Origin: Vibrio gazogenes
GTDB taxonomy: Bacteria > Pseudomonadota > Gammaproteobacteria > Enterobacterales > Vibrionaceae
Assembly: GCF_002196515.1 (NCBI RefSeq)
Contig: NZ_CP018836.1
Location: 1,054,001 to 1,118,000 of the forward strand
Length of the DNA: 64,000 nt
Reading direction: 5' to 3'
How positions within the stretch are numbered: the stretch's first letter is position 1; every line of letters begins with the position of its first letter. The translations under genes and the position numbers were made by a program. The notes beneath the pieces are model-generated. The model saw nothing but the letters and a program-made list of their open reading frames with translations. It made no database searches and had not been told where the DNA came from. Shown piece by piece: positions 8,544 through 18,036 of the stretch.

Positions 8544-10721
8544 ATGGAAATTGAACAAGACTGCTTATTGGCGGTCGCCCGTCAAGCCGGGATTGCCGAT
8601 CGTTATACCAGTAATTTAGGCAAAGAAGCGGTTGTCAGTCGTCAGACGCTTGAATATTTACTCAATGCATTGGGTTATGAAACGCAGTCACAGGAAGCAT
8701 TACTTCATTCGGCGGAGAGGATTCATAAACAACCGATTCTGGAGCCGGTTTTGTTTGGTCAGGCCGATCAGGTTATCGAAGTGCCGTTGCATCTTGGCAG
8801 TAGTGCGAGAGAAAGTGATTTTCAGTGGACGCTGGAAACAGAGCAGGGAGAGCGTTACGAAGGTTACCTTCAGTCGCAGATTGTCAGCGATGCGCGTGAT
8901 GAAGGCGGGCCGTTGGTTTTTTCTTTATCGACCGTGCTTCCCATGGGGTATCACACCTTATTTGTGTTACGCAAAGGGCGTCAGAGCCCTTATCAGGCGC
9001 GAATCATTGTGGCTCCCCCTGCGTGTTTCAAACAACCCGCATTACAGCAAGGAAAGAAATTGTGGGGCCCCAGTGTGCAATTGTATACCCTGCGTTCACA
9101 GCAGAACTGGGGGATCGGTGATTTCGGTGACTTGAAACGGCTTGTTATCAAAATGGCGGAACTGGGCGCAAATTTTGTCGGCTTAAACCCTATTCATGCT
9201 TTGTTCCCGGCTTATCCTGAAAGTGCCAGCCCCTACAGTCCTTCTTCTCGCCGGTGGATGAATGTTTTATACATTGATGTGAATGCGATTCCTGAATTGA
9301 GCGACTGTCCAGAGGCACAGCAACAGATATCGAGCCCCGATTTCTGTCAACGCCTGAGCGCGGTCAGAGCCAGTGAGTGGGTTCAGTATACCGATGTGGC
9401 TGCGCTGAAAATGGCCATTCTGCCGCTGCTCTATGCAACCTTCAAACATCAGCATTTGGATTCACAGACTGAACGCGGACAGGCATTTCATGATTTTGTT
9501 GAGCAAGGCGGTGAGTCCTTACTATCGCAGGCAGCCTTTGATGCCATTCATGCTGACCTGTGTGAGCAAGATAGCAATATTTGGGGATGGCAGGTTTTCC
9601 CCGAGCATTATCGGCATTTTCATAGTGCAGCGGTACAAGATTATTTGCGCGAAAATCAGGAGCGCATCAATTTGTATCTCTACATGCAATGGATCGCTGA
9701 TGAACAAATTCAGGCAGTCCAACGTGCCGCCGAAGCGCAGGGGATGGTGATTGGACTCTATCGCGATCTTGCGGTTGGCGTTGCTGAGTCCGGCGCTGAA
9801 GTTTGGGCGGATCAGGGCGATTTATTGCTCGACGTCAGTATTGGTGCTCCGCCTGATGAACTGGGACCGCTAGGACAGAACTGGGGACTGCCCCCACTCA
9901 ATCCACTGACGCTCAGACATCAGGCTTATGAACCCTTTATCCAGCTTCTGCGCGCCAACATGAAATCTTGTGGTGCCTTGCGGATCGACCATATTCTGGG
10001 ATTGCTGCGACTTTGGTGGATTCCCCGGGCAGAAAAGGCGACGGAAGGGGCTTATCTGTATTATCGCGTTCATGAACTACTCGCCATTTTAGCGCTCGAA
10101 TCTCACCGGCATCAGTGCAGTATCATTGGTGAAGATTTAGGCACCGTCCCGCAAGAAATCATTGCTCTGTTAGCGGATGCCGGGATTTATTCCTATAAAA
10201 TTTTCTTTTTTCAAACGGCGAAAGACGGAGGATATTTTTCTCCGGCTCATTATACCGCTCAGTCGATGTCTGCATTATGTACTCATGATATGCCGACGTT
10301 ACGAGGGTTCTGGCACTGTCTTGATCTAAAAATGGGACACGACATCGGTCTTTATCCTGATGAGGCGCAATTCAAATTCAGAATGGATGTCCGCTTACAT
10401 CATAAACAAGCGATTTTGGATTCGATCGCTTGGCATGGTCTGCTGCCTGAAAGTGTCGGACGGGATGCGATGACCGTACCGATGAGTGATGCGTTGTGTG
10501 AGGCCATGCATTTACATATGGCTGCCGGTGCATCGGCATTGATGAGTGTGCAGCTGGAAGATTGGTTACAAATGGATAACCCCGTCAACATTCCGGGAAC
10601 GGTTGAGGAATATCCCAATTGGCGACGTAAGCTCAGTCAACCGTTAGAAACATTACTTTCACAGCCTGCGATACAACAGCTGGCAGCACGAATTTCGGCG
10701 ATGAGAGCACAACAACGGTAG
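8544..10721 (+). CDS. malQ: 4-alpha-glucanotransferase (amylomaltase)
   Basis: GH77 amylomaltase, 725 residues, which disproportionates maltodextrins so that phosphorylase can use them. Signature regions are KLWGPSVQLYTLRSQQNWGIGDFGDL, NPIHALFPAYPESASPYSPSSRRWMN, the nucleophile region LRIDHILGLLRLWW, the acid/base region IIGEDLGTVP, and CTHDMPTLRGFW. The ATG at 8544 (MEIEQDCLLAVARQAG) has GGGGAG at good spacing; an upstream in-frame ATG at 8514 lacks a good site. It follows malP by about 100 bases and probably shares its transcript. Confidence 0.95.
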   Translation: MEIEQDCLLAVARQAGIADRYTSNLGKEAVVSRQTLEYLLNALGYETQSQEALLHSAERIHKQPILEPVLFGQADQVIEVPLHLGSSARESDFQWTLETEQGERYEGYLQSQIVSDARDEGGPLVFSLSTVLPMGYHTLFVLRKGRQSPYQARIIVAPPACFKQPALQQGKKLWGPSVQLYTLRSQQNWGIGDFGDLKRLVIKMAELGANFVGLNPIHALFPAYPESASPYSPSSRRWMNVLYIDVNAIPELSDCPEAQQQISSPDFCQRLSAVRASEWVQYTDVAALKMAILPLLYATFKHQHLDSQTERGQAFHDFVEQGGESLLSQAAFDAIHADLCEQDSNIWGWQVFPEHYRHFHSAAVQDYLRENQERINLYLYMQWIADEQIQAVQRAAEAQGMVIGLYRDLAVGVAESGAEVWADQGDLLLDVSIGAPPDELGPLGQNWGLPPLNPLTLRHQAYEPFIQLLRANMKSCGALRIDHILGLLRLWWIPRAEKATEGAYLYYRVHELLAILALESHRHQCSIIGEDLGTVPQEIIALLADAGIYSYKIFFFQTAKDGGYFSPAHYTAQSMSALCTHDMPTLRGFWHCLDLKMGHDIGLYPDEAQFKFRMDVRLHHKQAILDSIAWHGLLPESVGRDAMTVPMSDALCEAMHLHMAAGASALMSVQLEDWLQMDNPVNIPGTVEEYPNWRRKLSQPLETLLSQPAIQQLAARISAMRAQQR

Positions 10722-10923
10722 GTTGTAACAGGCGTCATCGATAAATTGAATTGCTGTCACTCAATCATCTCGGGTTGTTTTGTAAACTGCAAACTAGGTT
10801 ATTTTATCAACAGAGCGATTTGATACACAGATCGATAGAACCCGGAGATTTGACCACGTCAAGATAGGGTATTGGTCTGCTTACGGGTAAACAGACAGGT
10901 TCGTTAGGCTAGGAGTAAGGATA

Positions 10924-13119
10924 TTGAAAACCGTTCAGAAGCAGAAGTTGACAAAAAAGCAGCAGACTTATCAGAAACTGGCACAGGCTTCATTTGCTGA
11001 TCCATTTGCCTTTTTAGGGCCATTTATCTCTCCCGAGCAAGGGGTTCTTCGTGTATGGATGCCCGGAGCGCTCCAAGTTTTCGTGTTACTCGATGAACAA
11101 GACCCGATTGAAATGTCGCCGGAAGAGAGTGGTGGTGGTTTTATTCTTCAGTCGGAAACGGGGTTACGCTTGACCCACTATCGTTTGTTGGTACGCTGGA
11201 AAGGGGGAGAGCAGATCCTTGATGATCCGTACCAGTACCATGCAATCTATGCCGAATATGATGATTTACATACCCCAATTGAGATGTATCGACATCTTGG
11301 TGCGCAGTTCGTCACGCTGGAACGAGGCGGTAAGCAGATCGAGGGGATTCGCTTTTTAGTCTATGCACCTCACGCTTCGTCTTGCTCTCTGATCGGTAAC
11401 TTTAACCAGTGGGATGGACGGCGTCATCCGATGCAGCGGCTTGATTATGGCATCTGGGGCATCTTTATCCCGGAAATGACGGAAGGTACACAATACAAAT
11501 TTGAGCTCAAAGGCCCGAATGGTGAAGGATTACCCCATAAAGCTGATCCATGGGGATTTTACGCTGAACAGTTTCCGTCATTGTCTTCTGTGACTTATGA
11601 TCATGCGCGTTATGTCTGGCAGGATGAAGCTTGGCAAAACCGACCAATCACGGAAAAACGCAAAGAAGCATTGTCATTTTATGAATTGCATGTCGGTTCA
11701 TGGAAACTTGGTCCTGATGGGCAATTTCTTAACTATCGGGAACTGGCAGATCTGTTAGTGCCTTACTTGATTGATATGGGGTATACCCATGTTGAGCTGA
11801 TGCCGGTAGCCGAGCATCCTTTTTACGGATCATGGGGCTATCAGCCGATAGGCTTGTTTGCACCAACCAGTCGTTATGGTTCTCCGGATGACTTCAAGTA
11901 TTTTGTCGATCAGTGTCATCAAGCGAATATTGGTGTGGTACTTGATTGGGTACCGGCACACTTCCCGGCTGACGGGCATGGGCTGAACAATTTTGACGGG
12001 ACGCCGCTCTATCACGATCCGGACCCACGTCGTGGCTGGCATCAGGACTGGAACTCTTATATCTACGATATGGGGCGTGAACATGTGCGCCGTTTTCTGG
12101 TTTCCAATGCATTGTACTGGTTTGACCGATTCCACATTGACGGTATTCGGGTTGATGCGGTGGCTTCCATGCTCTATCTCGACTATTCGCGCAGCCATGA
12201 TCAATGGATTCCGAATGTTGATGGGGGGCGGGAGAATTATGATGCCATCGCGACATTAAAATGGATGAATGAGGAAGTGTATAAACATTTCCCCAATGCC
12301 ATGACCATTGCTGAAGAATCGACCGCATTTCCCGGGGTGTCAATGCCGACATTTCTTGGTGGGCTAGGGTTTGGTTTCAAATGGAATATGGGCTGGATGC
12401 ACGATAGTCTTGAGTATATTCAGCATGACCCGGTACACCGAAAATACCATCATAATGTGGTGACCTTCCCACTGTTATATGCATTCAGCGAAAACTATAT
12501 TCTGTCGCTTTCCCATGATGAAGTGGTTTATGGCAAGCGATCTCTGCATAACAAAATGCCGGGAGACGAATGGCAACAGACCGCCAATCTCAGAGCTTAC
12601 CTCGGTTACATGTATGGTCAGCCGGGTAAGAAACTCAACTTCATGGGGGCAGAATTCGGACAAACCGGAGAGTGGCAACATGAAAGCCAGCTTCAATGGT
12701 TCTTGTTGGAATATGAACGGCACCAGGGGGTACTGAAACTGACTCAGGATTTGAATGCCCTATATCGTCAGGAAAAAGCATTATATGAGAGTGATTCTGT
12801 GCCGGAAGGGTTCGAGTGGCGTCTCGCGGATGCGGCAGAGATCAGTTTTTTGGCCCATGAACGCATCAGTGAATCCGGTGAACGGATTCTTATCATCAGT
12901 AATTTTACCCCGGTCCCTCATGATGCTTTCCGTTTGGGAATGTCGGTGCAGGGGAGCTACCGTCTGATTTTGAACTCAGATGATCAGGAATATTACGGTA
13001 GTGGGTACGAAGTGGTCAGCGTTGCGACCACTGAGCCGGTGGAGAGTCAGGGGCTGACGCACTCACTGTTGTTGCGGATTCCGCCATTGGCGACGGTCTA
13101 TTATAAATTAGAATCCTAG
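10924..13119 (+). CDS. glgB: 1,4-alpha-glucan branching enzyme
   Basis: GH13 branching enzyme, 731 residues, making alpha-1,6 branches in glycogen. An N-terminal carbohydrate-binding region and a CBM48 module (around RFLVYAPHASSCSLIGNFNQWDGRRHPM) precede the barrel. Catalytic residues match E. coli GlgB with a constant offset of six: Asp411 (RVDAVASM), Glu464 (IAEESTAFPG) and Asp532 (SHDEVVYG). The start is TTG at 10924, supported by AGGAGTAAGG just upstream. It lies about 200 bases after malQ, and I see no terminator between them. Confidence 0.96.
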   Translation: MKTVQKQKLTKKQQTYQKLAQASFADPFAFLGPFISPEQGVLRVWMPGALQVFVLLDEQDPIEMSPEESGGGFILQSETGLRLTHYRLLVRWKGGEQILDDPYQYHAIYAEYDDLHTPIEMYRHLGAQFVTLERGGKQIEGIRFLVYAPHASSCSLIGNFNQWDGRRHPMQRLDYGIWGIFIPEMTEGTQYKFELKGPNGEGLPHKADPWGFYAEQFPSLSSVTYDHARYVWQDEAWQNRPITEKRKEALSFYELHVGSWKLGPDGQFLNYRELADLLVPYLIDMGYTHVELMPVAEHPFYGSWGYQPIGLFAPTSRYGSPDDFKYFVDQCHQANIGVVLDWVPAHFPADGHGLNNFDGTPLYHDPDPRRGWHQDWNSYIYDMGREHVRRFLVSNALYWFDRFHIDGIRVDAVASMLYLDYSRSHDQWIPNVDGGRENYDAIATLKWMNEEVYKHFPNAMTIAEESTAFPGVSMPTFLGGLGFGFKWNMGWMHDSLEYIQHDPVHRKYHHNVVTFPLLYAFSENYILSLSHDEVVYGKRSLHNKMPGDEWQQTANLRAYLGYMYGQPGKKLNFMGAEFGQTGEWQHESQLQWFLLEYERHQGVLKLTQDLNALYRQEKALYESDSVPEGFEWRLADAAEISFLAHERISESGERILIISNFTPVPHDAFRLGMSVQGSYRLILNSDDQEYYGSGYEVVSVATTEPVESQGLTHSLLLRIPPLATVYYKLES

Positions 13120-13205
13120 GGTCATTTGCTTAGGATACTAAGCGGCATGCCCCGCGCCGCGATCAATACCCGTTTAGATTGAACAAAATTCAACCACGAA
13201 AGGTC

Positions 13206-13243
13206 AACAGCCCGATTTACAATGTAAATCGGGCTGTTGTTTA
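13206..13243. terminator. Bidirectional terminator between glgB and the FAD/Fe-S oxidase
   Basis: A perfect 15-bp stem: AACAGCCCGATTTAC (13206-13220) and its reverse complement (13224-13238) around AAT, followed by TGTTT. It lies between two convergent genes and touches the stop codon of the minus-strand gene at 13244. Confidence 0.9.
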
Positions 13244-16081
13244 TCAAGCGCTGATCTTACTGGACACTTCATCCACCAGATAAAGAATGGATTGATAAGG
13301 AATACCACTGTGGTGTGAAAGGCCGATTTCACAGGTCAGGCTATGACTGAAGCCGCGTTTACAATCCGGCGGTATCTGACTTTTCAACGGTTGTAATGCG
13401 GCCTGATTCAATTCTGGTGTGGTGAAGCCTTTGTCGCCGGCCCAGCCACAACACTGAATATGTTCCGGGACGATGACCTCACGGGCACAGGCCTGAGCCA
13501 GTTTTAACATCACATCTTCCAATCCCATTTTTCGGGCGCTACAGGTGATGTGGAGCATAATTGTTTCTTCGGTTGGGGTAATGGTCAGTAATTCCAACAG
13601 GTAGCGACTGACAAACTCAGCCGGTTCGTAGAGTGGTATCGTAGAACTCAATTCAGTTTTCAGCCGCTGCACACACGGGCTGGTGTCCATCAAAACCGGA
13701 TAGCGACCCTGTTCAGAGGCATCGAGTAAAGCCTGCTCTAACTGATGAGCTTTGTGTTGGGCGTGTGGCGTCATTCCTTTACTGTCATAGGGCATCCCGC
13801 AGCACTGTTCGTTTAAATGGTCGGGGATGATGATTTCAAATCCTGCTTTATTCAGCAACCGACGGGTGACTTCAGTGAGAGAGCGTTGATCCTCGCCTTG
13901 TGGCGTGGTTCCCATCGCTCGACTGGCACAGGACGGGAAATAGACAACTTTATTGTTCGCTGGCGTGTCACGGTATTTGGCGATGGCATCACGATTTGGT
14001 GTCGGGATTTCTGGTAACCACTTCGGTATTGGTACATGGTGACGTAATCGTTGATTCCAGTGCTGCATTCGTTTCGCACCAAGCAGACGTGTTGCCGATG
14101 CGTTCAGTTTTAGTCCGGTTCTGGCAAGTTGTGTTGTGGCGGTGAAATGGTTCGTGGTCCACCGGGCAATTGAATCATAGCGGCTGTATTTCTCGGTTCT
14201 CAGCTGCTTCACCAAATCACCGGTATTAATGCCAACCGGACAACGCGTCGCACATAAGCCTGTGGCGGCACATGTATCGATCCCCTGATATTCAAAGGTT
14301 TGTTCTAGCGCCTGAATCTCGGCGCTGTCTTCAAGCGTTCGGCGGTGCTGTAATTCCCGGTACAGAACAATCCGTTGCCGCGGGGAAAGTGTCAGTGTTC
14401 GCGACGGGCAGACAGCCTCGCAAAAACCGCATTCAATGCAGCGATCAACCAATGGGTTGGCTGGTGGCATGGGTTTGAGATGTTGGACATGTGCCTGCGG
14501 ATCCGCATTGATAATTACTCCGGGGTTCAGCCTGTCTGCGGGGTCAAATAATTTCTTTATCTGTTGCATCAGCGCGTAACCTGATTTTCCCCACTCCAGC
14601 TCAACATACGGCGCCATGTTTCTCCCGGTACCATGTTCCGCTTTCAGTGAGCCACCGTATTTCACCGCGACCAGTTGCGCGACATCATCCATAAACGCGC
14701 TATACCGTGCAATTTCTTCCGCTTGGTCAAACCCCTGTGTAAAGACAAAATGTAAGTTGCCTTCCAGTGCATGACCGAAAATAATCGCTTCATGATAATG
14801 ATGTTTATTAAAAAGCGATTGCAACTCACGGACACCATCGGCCAGATATTCAATCGGAAAGGCAACATCTTCAATAATGACTGTGGTGCCGGTTTCCCGC
14901 ACCGCACCAACCGCCGGGAAAAGTCCTTTCCGAATGCCCCACAGCGTTGTGACTGTCTGTTGATCCGAGGTAAATGGCACGGATTCCAGAATCGCATAAG
15001 TCGCGAGCTGTTGCATAATCTGTTCACATTGGGTCGTGAGTTGCTCTTCATTGTGGCTATGAGACTCAATGAGTAGTGCGGTCGCATGTTGATCCAGCGT
15101 GGCGATAAAATCCGGCATTCCCGGTTTATCCGCGATTGCCCGAAGTGAGCGGCCATCCATCATTTCCACAGCAGCCACAGGCGTTGTTTTGAGTGTTGTG
15201 ACGGCCTGACTGGCTTGCTCGATATCGGGAAAGACCAATAGTGCTGAAGCTTTAAACGGATGTTCTGCCACGGTGTGATAGGTGATTTCAGCAATGAATC
15301 CCAGCGTTCCCTCGGAACCGATCATCAAATGCTTAATCACGTCAATCGGGTCGGTATAGTCAATCAGCGCGTTGAGCGCATAACCGGTGGTATTTTTCAG
15401 GCGGTATTTGTGTCGAATCAAATCGGTGAGCTGGTGATTTTGCCGTGTTTGTTCGCAGAGGGTTTGAATCCCGCTGATCAATGTTGGATTCTGCTGTTTG
15501 AAGATTTGAATACTCTCAGGGTTCGCGGTATTGAGCTCACTCCCGTCAGCAAAAATGATATGCATGTCAGCAATGGTCTGATACGAGTTCTGTGCGGTGC
15601 CGCAGCACATACCGCTGGCATTGTTGGCTGCGATGCCCCCGATCTTACATGCGTTGATTGATGCCGGATCCGGCCCGATTTTTCGTTGGTAGGGGGCCAG
15701 ATAGCGATTTGCATCTGCACCAATCACACCGGGTTGTAACTTGATCTTATGGCCCTGCTCTGAAATCTGATAGTTGCGCCAGTCATCGGTCAGGGTAACC
15801 AGCACTGAGTCTGAAACAGCCTGTCCGGACAGGCTGGTACCGGCCGCCCGAAATGTCAGATGAATATTGAGTTCATAGCAAATGCGCAGGGTGAATTTGA
15901 CTTCATCGACATCTTTCAGCCGGAGTACAACTTGTGGAATTAAACGGTAAAAACTGGCATCAGTGCCGTAGGCTAAGCGTTGTTCCGACTGCGTGATAAT
16001 ACATTCAGGCGCAAGCTGAGAGGATAAACGAGTTATGAGCTGTTGGTACGGCGCAGAAATTTCTGAGGACTGACATTGCAT
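13244..16081 (-). CDS. FAD-linked, Fe-S D-2-hydroxyacid dehydrogenase (D-lactate dehydrogenase type)
   Basis: A fused flavoprotein/iron-sulfur protein of about 945 residues. In order: FAD-binding domain (FRAAGTSLSGQAVSDSVLV, then GGIAANNASGMCCG), FAD-oxidase C-terminal domain (FGHALEGNLHFVF, KAEHGTGRNMAPYVE), two 4Fe-4S motifs (CIECGFCEAVCPS and CAATGLCATRCPVGI), and two cysteine-rich CCG segments (NEQCCGMPYDS, IQCCGWAGDKG). This order matches respiratory D-lactate dehydrogenases of the Dld-II type and YdiJ-like proteins. The substrate is inferred: D-lactate or another D-2-hydroxyacid. I chose ATG at 16081 (MQCQSSEIS) with AGGTAG upstream; ATG at 16117 adds 12 residues without a ribosome site. 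No lactate permease is adjacent. Confidence 0.88.
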   Translation of the reverse strand: MQCQSSEISAPYQQLITRLSSQLAPECIITQSEQRLAYGTDASFYRLIPQVVLRLKDVDEVKFTLRICYELNIHLTFRAAGTSLSGQAVSDSVLVTLTDDWRNYQISEQGHKIKLQPGVIGADANRYLAPYQRKIGPDPASINACKIGGIAANNASGMCCGTAQNSYQTIADMHIIFADGSELNTANPESIQIFKQQNPTLISGIQTLCEQTRQNHQLTDLIRHKYRLKNTTGYALNALIDYTDPIDVIKHLMIGSEGTLGFIAEITYHTVAEHPFKASALLVFPDIEQASQAVTTLKTTPVAAVEMMDGRSLRAIADKPGMPDFIATLDQHATALLIESHSHNEEQLTTQCEQIMQQLATYAILESVPFTSDQQTVTTLWGIRKGLFPAVGAVRETGTTVIIEDVAFPIEYLADGVRELQSLFNKHHYHEAIIFGHALEGNLHFVFTQGFDQAEEIARYSAFMDDVAQLVAVKYGGSLKAEHGTGRNMAPYVELEWGKSGYALMQQIKKLFDPADRLNPGVIINADPQAHVQHLKPMPPANPLVDRCIECGFCEAVCPSRTLTLSPRQRIVLYRELQHRRTLEDSAEIQALEQTFEYQGIDTCAATGLCATRCPVGINTGDLVKQLRTEKYSRYDSIARWTTNHFTATTQLARTGLKLNASATRLLGAKRMQHWNQRLRHHVPIPKWLPEIPTPNRDAIAKYRDTPANNKVVYFPSCASRAMGTTPQGEDQRSLTEVTRRLLNKAGFEIIIPDHLNEQCCGMPYDSKGMTPHAQHKAHQLEQALLDASEQGRYPVLMDTSPCVQRLKTELSSTIPLYEPAEFVSRYLLELLTITPTEETIMLHITCSARKMGLEDVMLKLAQACAREVIVPEHIQCCGWAGDKGFTTPELNQAALQPLKSQIPPDCKRGFSHSLTCEIGLSHHSGIPYQSILYLVDEVSSKISA

Positions 16082-16176
16082 GATGCTACCTATTTGACTT
16101 TTTATAATGGGATTCATGAACGATCAATATAGCGGCTTTTCGATGTCTTGATCTGTTGTTTGTTGCACAGTTTATT

Positions 16177-16235
16177 TTTCAGGTCAGGGAAATGTTTGAT
16201 TTCTTACACAATTAGTACGAACTATTGACCTGAAA
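16177..16235. promoter_or_regulatory. Spaced inverted repeat in a divergent promoter region
   Basis: TTTCAGGTCA (16177-16186) and TGACCTGAAA (16226-16235) are exact reverse complements separated by 39 bases. They lie between the divergent oxidase and lipoprotein genes. A paired operator or a long-loop hairpin are both possible. Confidence 0.4.
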
Positions 16236-16324
16236 TTTGAAATCTTTTCCATGTGATTTATTACACTGGCCTCACTGAATTTAATGTGTGAACGCTCAGT
16301 CGTTCAAAAAACAGGAGAGAAGTT

Positions 16325-16654
16325 ATGTCTAAACTATCAAACCCGATTGCCATGATGCTACTGACAACTGCAATTGCTTTTGGTCTGACGGCATGTAACG
16401 ACGATAACGCAGCCACTGAAAAAACCACGATGGGCAGTGAGCAAACAGATTCTGCAACGATGGATGCGGGTCAAGTACCTGTTGATCCAGCGACAATGGA
16501 CGGTGTTCAGACAATGGATAATGATGGTCATGGCACACATGATCAAAACGCACCGAAAACGGATCAAGAGATGATGGGAGAAGCGCCTGAAATGAGTCAG
16601 GGTGTGGTCGGCGATACACCTGATGCCGGTAGTCATCAACATCAAGATAAATAA
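16325..16654 (+). CDS. Small Asp/Met/His-rich lipoprotein, function unknown
   Basis: 109 residues. A clear lipoprotein signal ends in LTAC (Cys about 24). The mature part has low complexity, is rich in Asp, Met, Gln and Thr, and carries several DAGQ/DPATMDG-like stretches and His clusters (DGHGTHDQ, GSHQHQDK). No catalytic domain is recognised. The composition suggests a flexible, perhaps metal-binding, envelope protein; that is inference only. The ribosome site ACAGGAGAGAAG is strong and a terminator follows, so it is an independent unit. Confidence 0.75.
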   Translation: MSKLSNPIAMMLLTTAIAFGLTACNDDNAATEKTTMGSEQTDSATMDAGQVPVDPATMDGVQTMDNDGHGTHDQNAPKTDQEMMGEAPEMSQGVVGDTPDAGSHQHQDK

Positions 16655-16678
16655 CAACGTCTGACCGGTTGTTAATCC

Positions 16679-16723
16679 TGCCATCGGCTCCTGCGTGTAT
16701 ACGTGGGAGCCGATGGCATTTTA
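16679..16723 (+). terminator. Terminator after the small lipoprotein gene
   Basis: CCATCGGCTCC (16681-16691) pairs exactly with GGAGCCGATGG (16706-16716), followed by CATTTTA. It may also serve the converging YrhK-like gene. Confidence 0.75.
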
Positions 16724-16732
16724 GTGTTGTGG

Positions 16733-17002
16733 CTAACTATTATAGCGATTCTGAATGCGATAAAGGTGCACCAGACTGGTTAGTTTGATTAATGGTTTGA
16801 TCAAGAGCTGAGCACTGCCGGCGATAAATAGCCAAGTCCCGCTTTCAACTAATGAATCGTTTAAGAAGAAGAAACTGCCGATCAGAAACCAGATCGCAAT
16901 GAGTAGATCATTGAAGGCACTCAATGCCTCATAACGTTGCTGAATGACCAGATGTTCGCCACCGATATTGATGTCCAGTTTTGCCTTTGTTGTATTCGTC
17001 AC
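16733..17002 (-). CDS. YrhK-like small membrane protein
   Basis: 89 residues with two hydrophobic segments (about 31-49 and 55-75). The central part, GGEHLVIQQRYEALSAFNDLLIAIWFLIGS, matches the YrhK-like family as I know it; the function is unknown. I chose GTG at 17002 (VTNTTKAKLDINIG) because GGAGGCATA lies directly upstream with ideal spacing. ATG codons at 17041 and 17020 would place this ribosome site inside the gene. Confidence 0.75.
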   Translation of the reverse strand: MTNTTKAKLDINIGGEHLVIQQRYEALSAFNDLLIAIWFLIGSFFFLNDSLVESGTWLFIAGSAQLLIKPLIKLTSLVHLYRIQNRYNS

Positions 17003-17371
17003 TATGCCTCCATTGTGCATTGATTGAGCTGACTGAAACAATCTGAATTGATCAGGTGTATATGTGGATTGTCAGGGTAACATCTTCACAACAAAAACAA
17101 ACACTCTTCCTGCAGAATTGTGGTTTACTTTTCATCACTTCTGGCGTCTGCCTTCCTTGAACTTATACGAAAGTCCATACAAACTCCCGTGCTAACAAAC
17201 GATGAGACTTTACACATTGTGCGCATGTCACTACGATGCAGTCGTATGAACAATACTGATCATTTGCGCTTGATTAGACATGATTCGCTTGTGGGACTCG
17301 GTCGGTGATAAAAGCTCTGGGCAACGATAGCCAATCACTGAAAGTAGGAAAACAAAATAGGAAGACATAGT
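17003..17371. other. Gene-free stretch before the LpdD-like gene
   Basis: About 370 bases. An open frame at 17120-17308 has no ribosome site and no recognisable product. Presumably it holds the divergent promoters of the YrhK-like and LpdD-like genes. I see no clear operator. Confidence 0.4.
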
Positions 17372-17767
17372 ATGACGCCATATCCATCCGATCACATTGT
17401 ACAGTTAGCGCTCGAATCTACGGGGATCGTGATTGAGTTAGTCGCGGTTATCGTGGGGCGGGATTTGCTGGTGACCATCCACGGTGGTGATGCCGCACAT
17501 ATTGGTGCTGTGGCACTGGCGCAACCGCGGGCAAGCTTGCAAGATGCATCAAAGGTGAGTGCCTCGACGTCGGTGCTGTGTGTGTTAGGCCACAAAGAAG
17601 ATCTGCTTGCACACCGTACAGCCCAGATGATTGCTTCTGCACTTAATTGTGTTGTTTCGGTCAGTTGTGGGATTCATATCGATCAGGCCAAGTCAGCGCA
17701 TCTCACGCAGATTGCTGACATGGTGGATACCTTGGTCCATCAACTGATTGATCGTTTGCGAGTCTGA
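17372..17767 (+). CDS. LpdD-like prenylated-flavin chaperone domain protein
   Basis: 131 residues, no signal peptide. The pattern HIGAVALAQPRASL, then SASTSVLCVLGHKEDLLA and a terminal GIHIDQAK region fits the LpdD-like (prenylated-FMN chaperone) family that accompanies gallate-type UbiD decarboxylases. This is recognition by pattern, not by search. It is the first gene of a locus that continues with a transporter and the UbiX/UbiD/BsdD-like genes, which supports a role in handing prenylated FMN to the decarboxylase. About 270 AT-rich bases separate it from the transporter. Confidence 0.65.
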   Translation: MTPYPSDHIVQLALESTGIVIELVAVIVGRDLLVTIHGGDAAHIGAVALAQPRASLQDASKVSASTSVLCVLGHKEDLLAHRTAQMIASALNCVVSVSCGIHIDQAKSAHLTQIADMVDTLVHQLIDRLRV

Positions 17768-18036
17768 TTGAAAAACAATTGATTGGTCGATTTTTATAAA
17801 AGATAATTTTTATTGCGATGGCTTTTATGCTAGTAAACACCGTATAAAATTATTTAGTTAGTGTTTTTAACTGCCTCTCTCCGTTTTATTAATGAAAAAT
17901 GCCTGTTTCCCCGTTTGATAAAAATTATTAATCGTTAAGACTATGATTTTTCATTTTATCTTTTGATGAGTTAGCGCGATATTCGCCGCGAAAAATTCCG
18001 ATTCCTGTTGTTCTATCTGATTTCGAGGCTATTCAG

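Noticed and set aside
17120..17308. Open frame of 62 codons before the LpdD-like gene
   Set aside because: No ribosome site and no protein-like composition.
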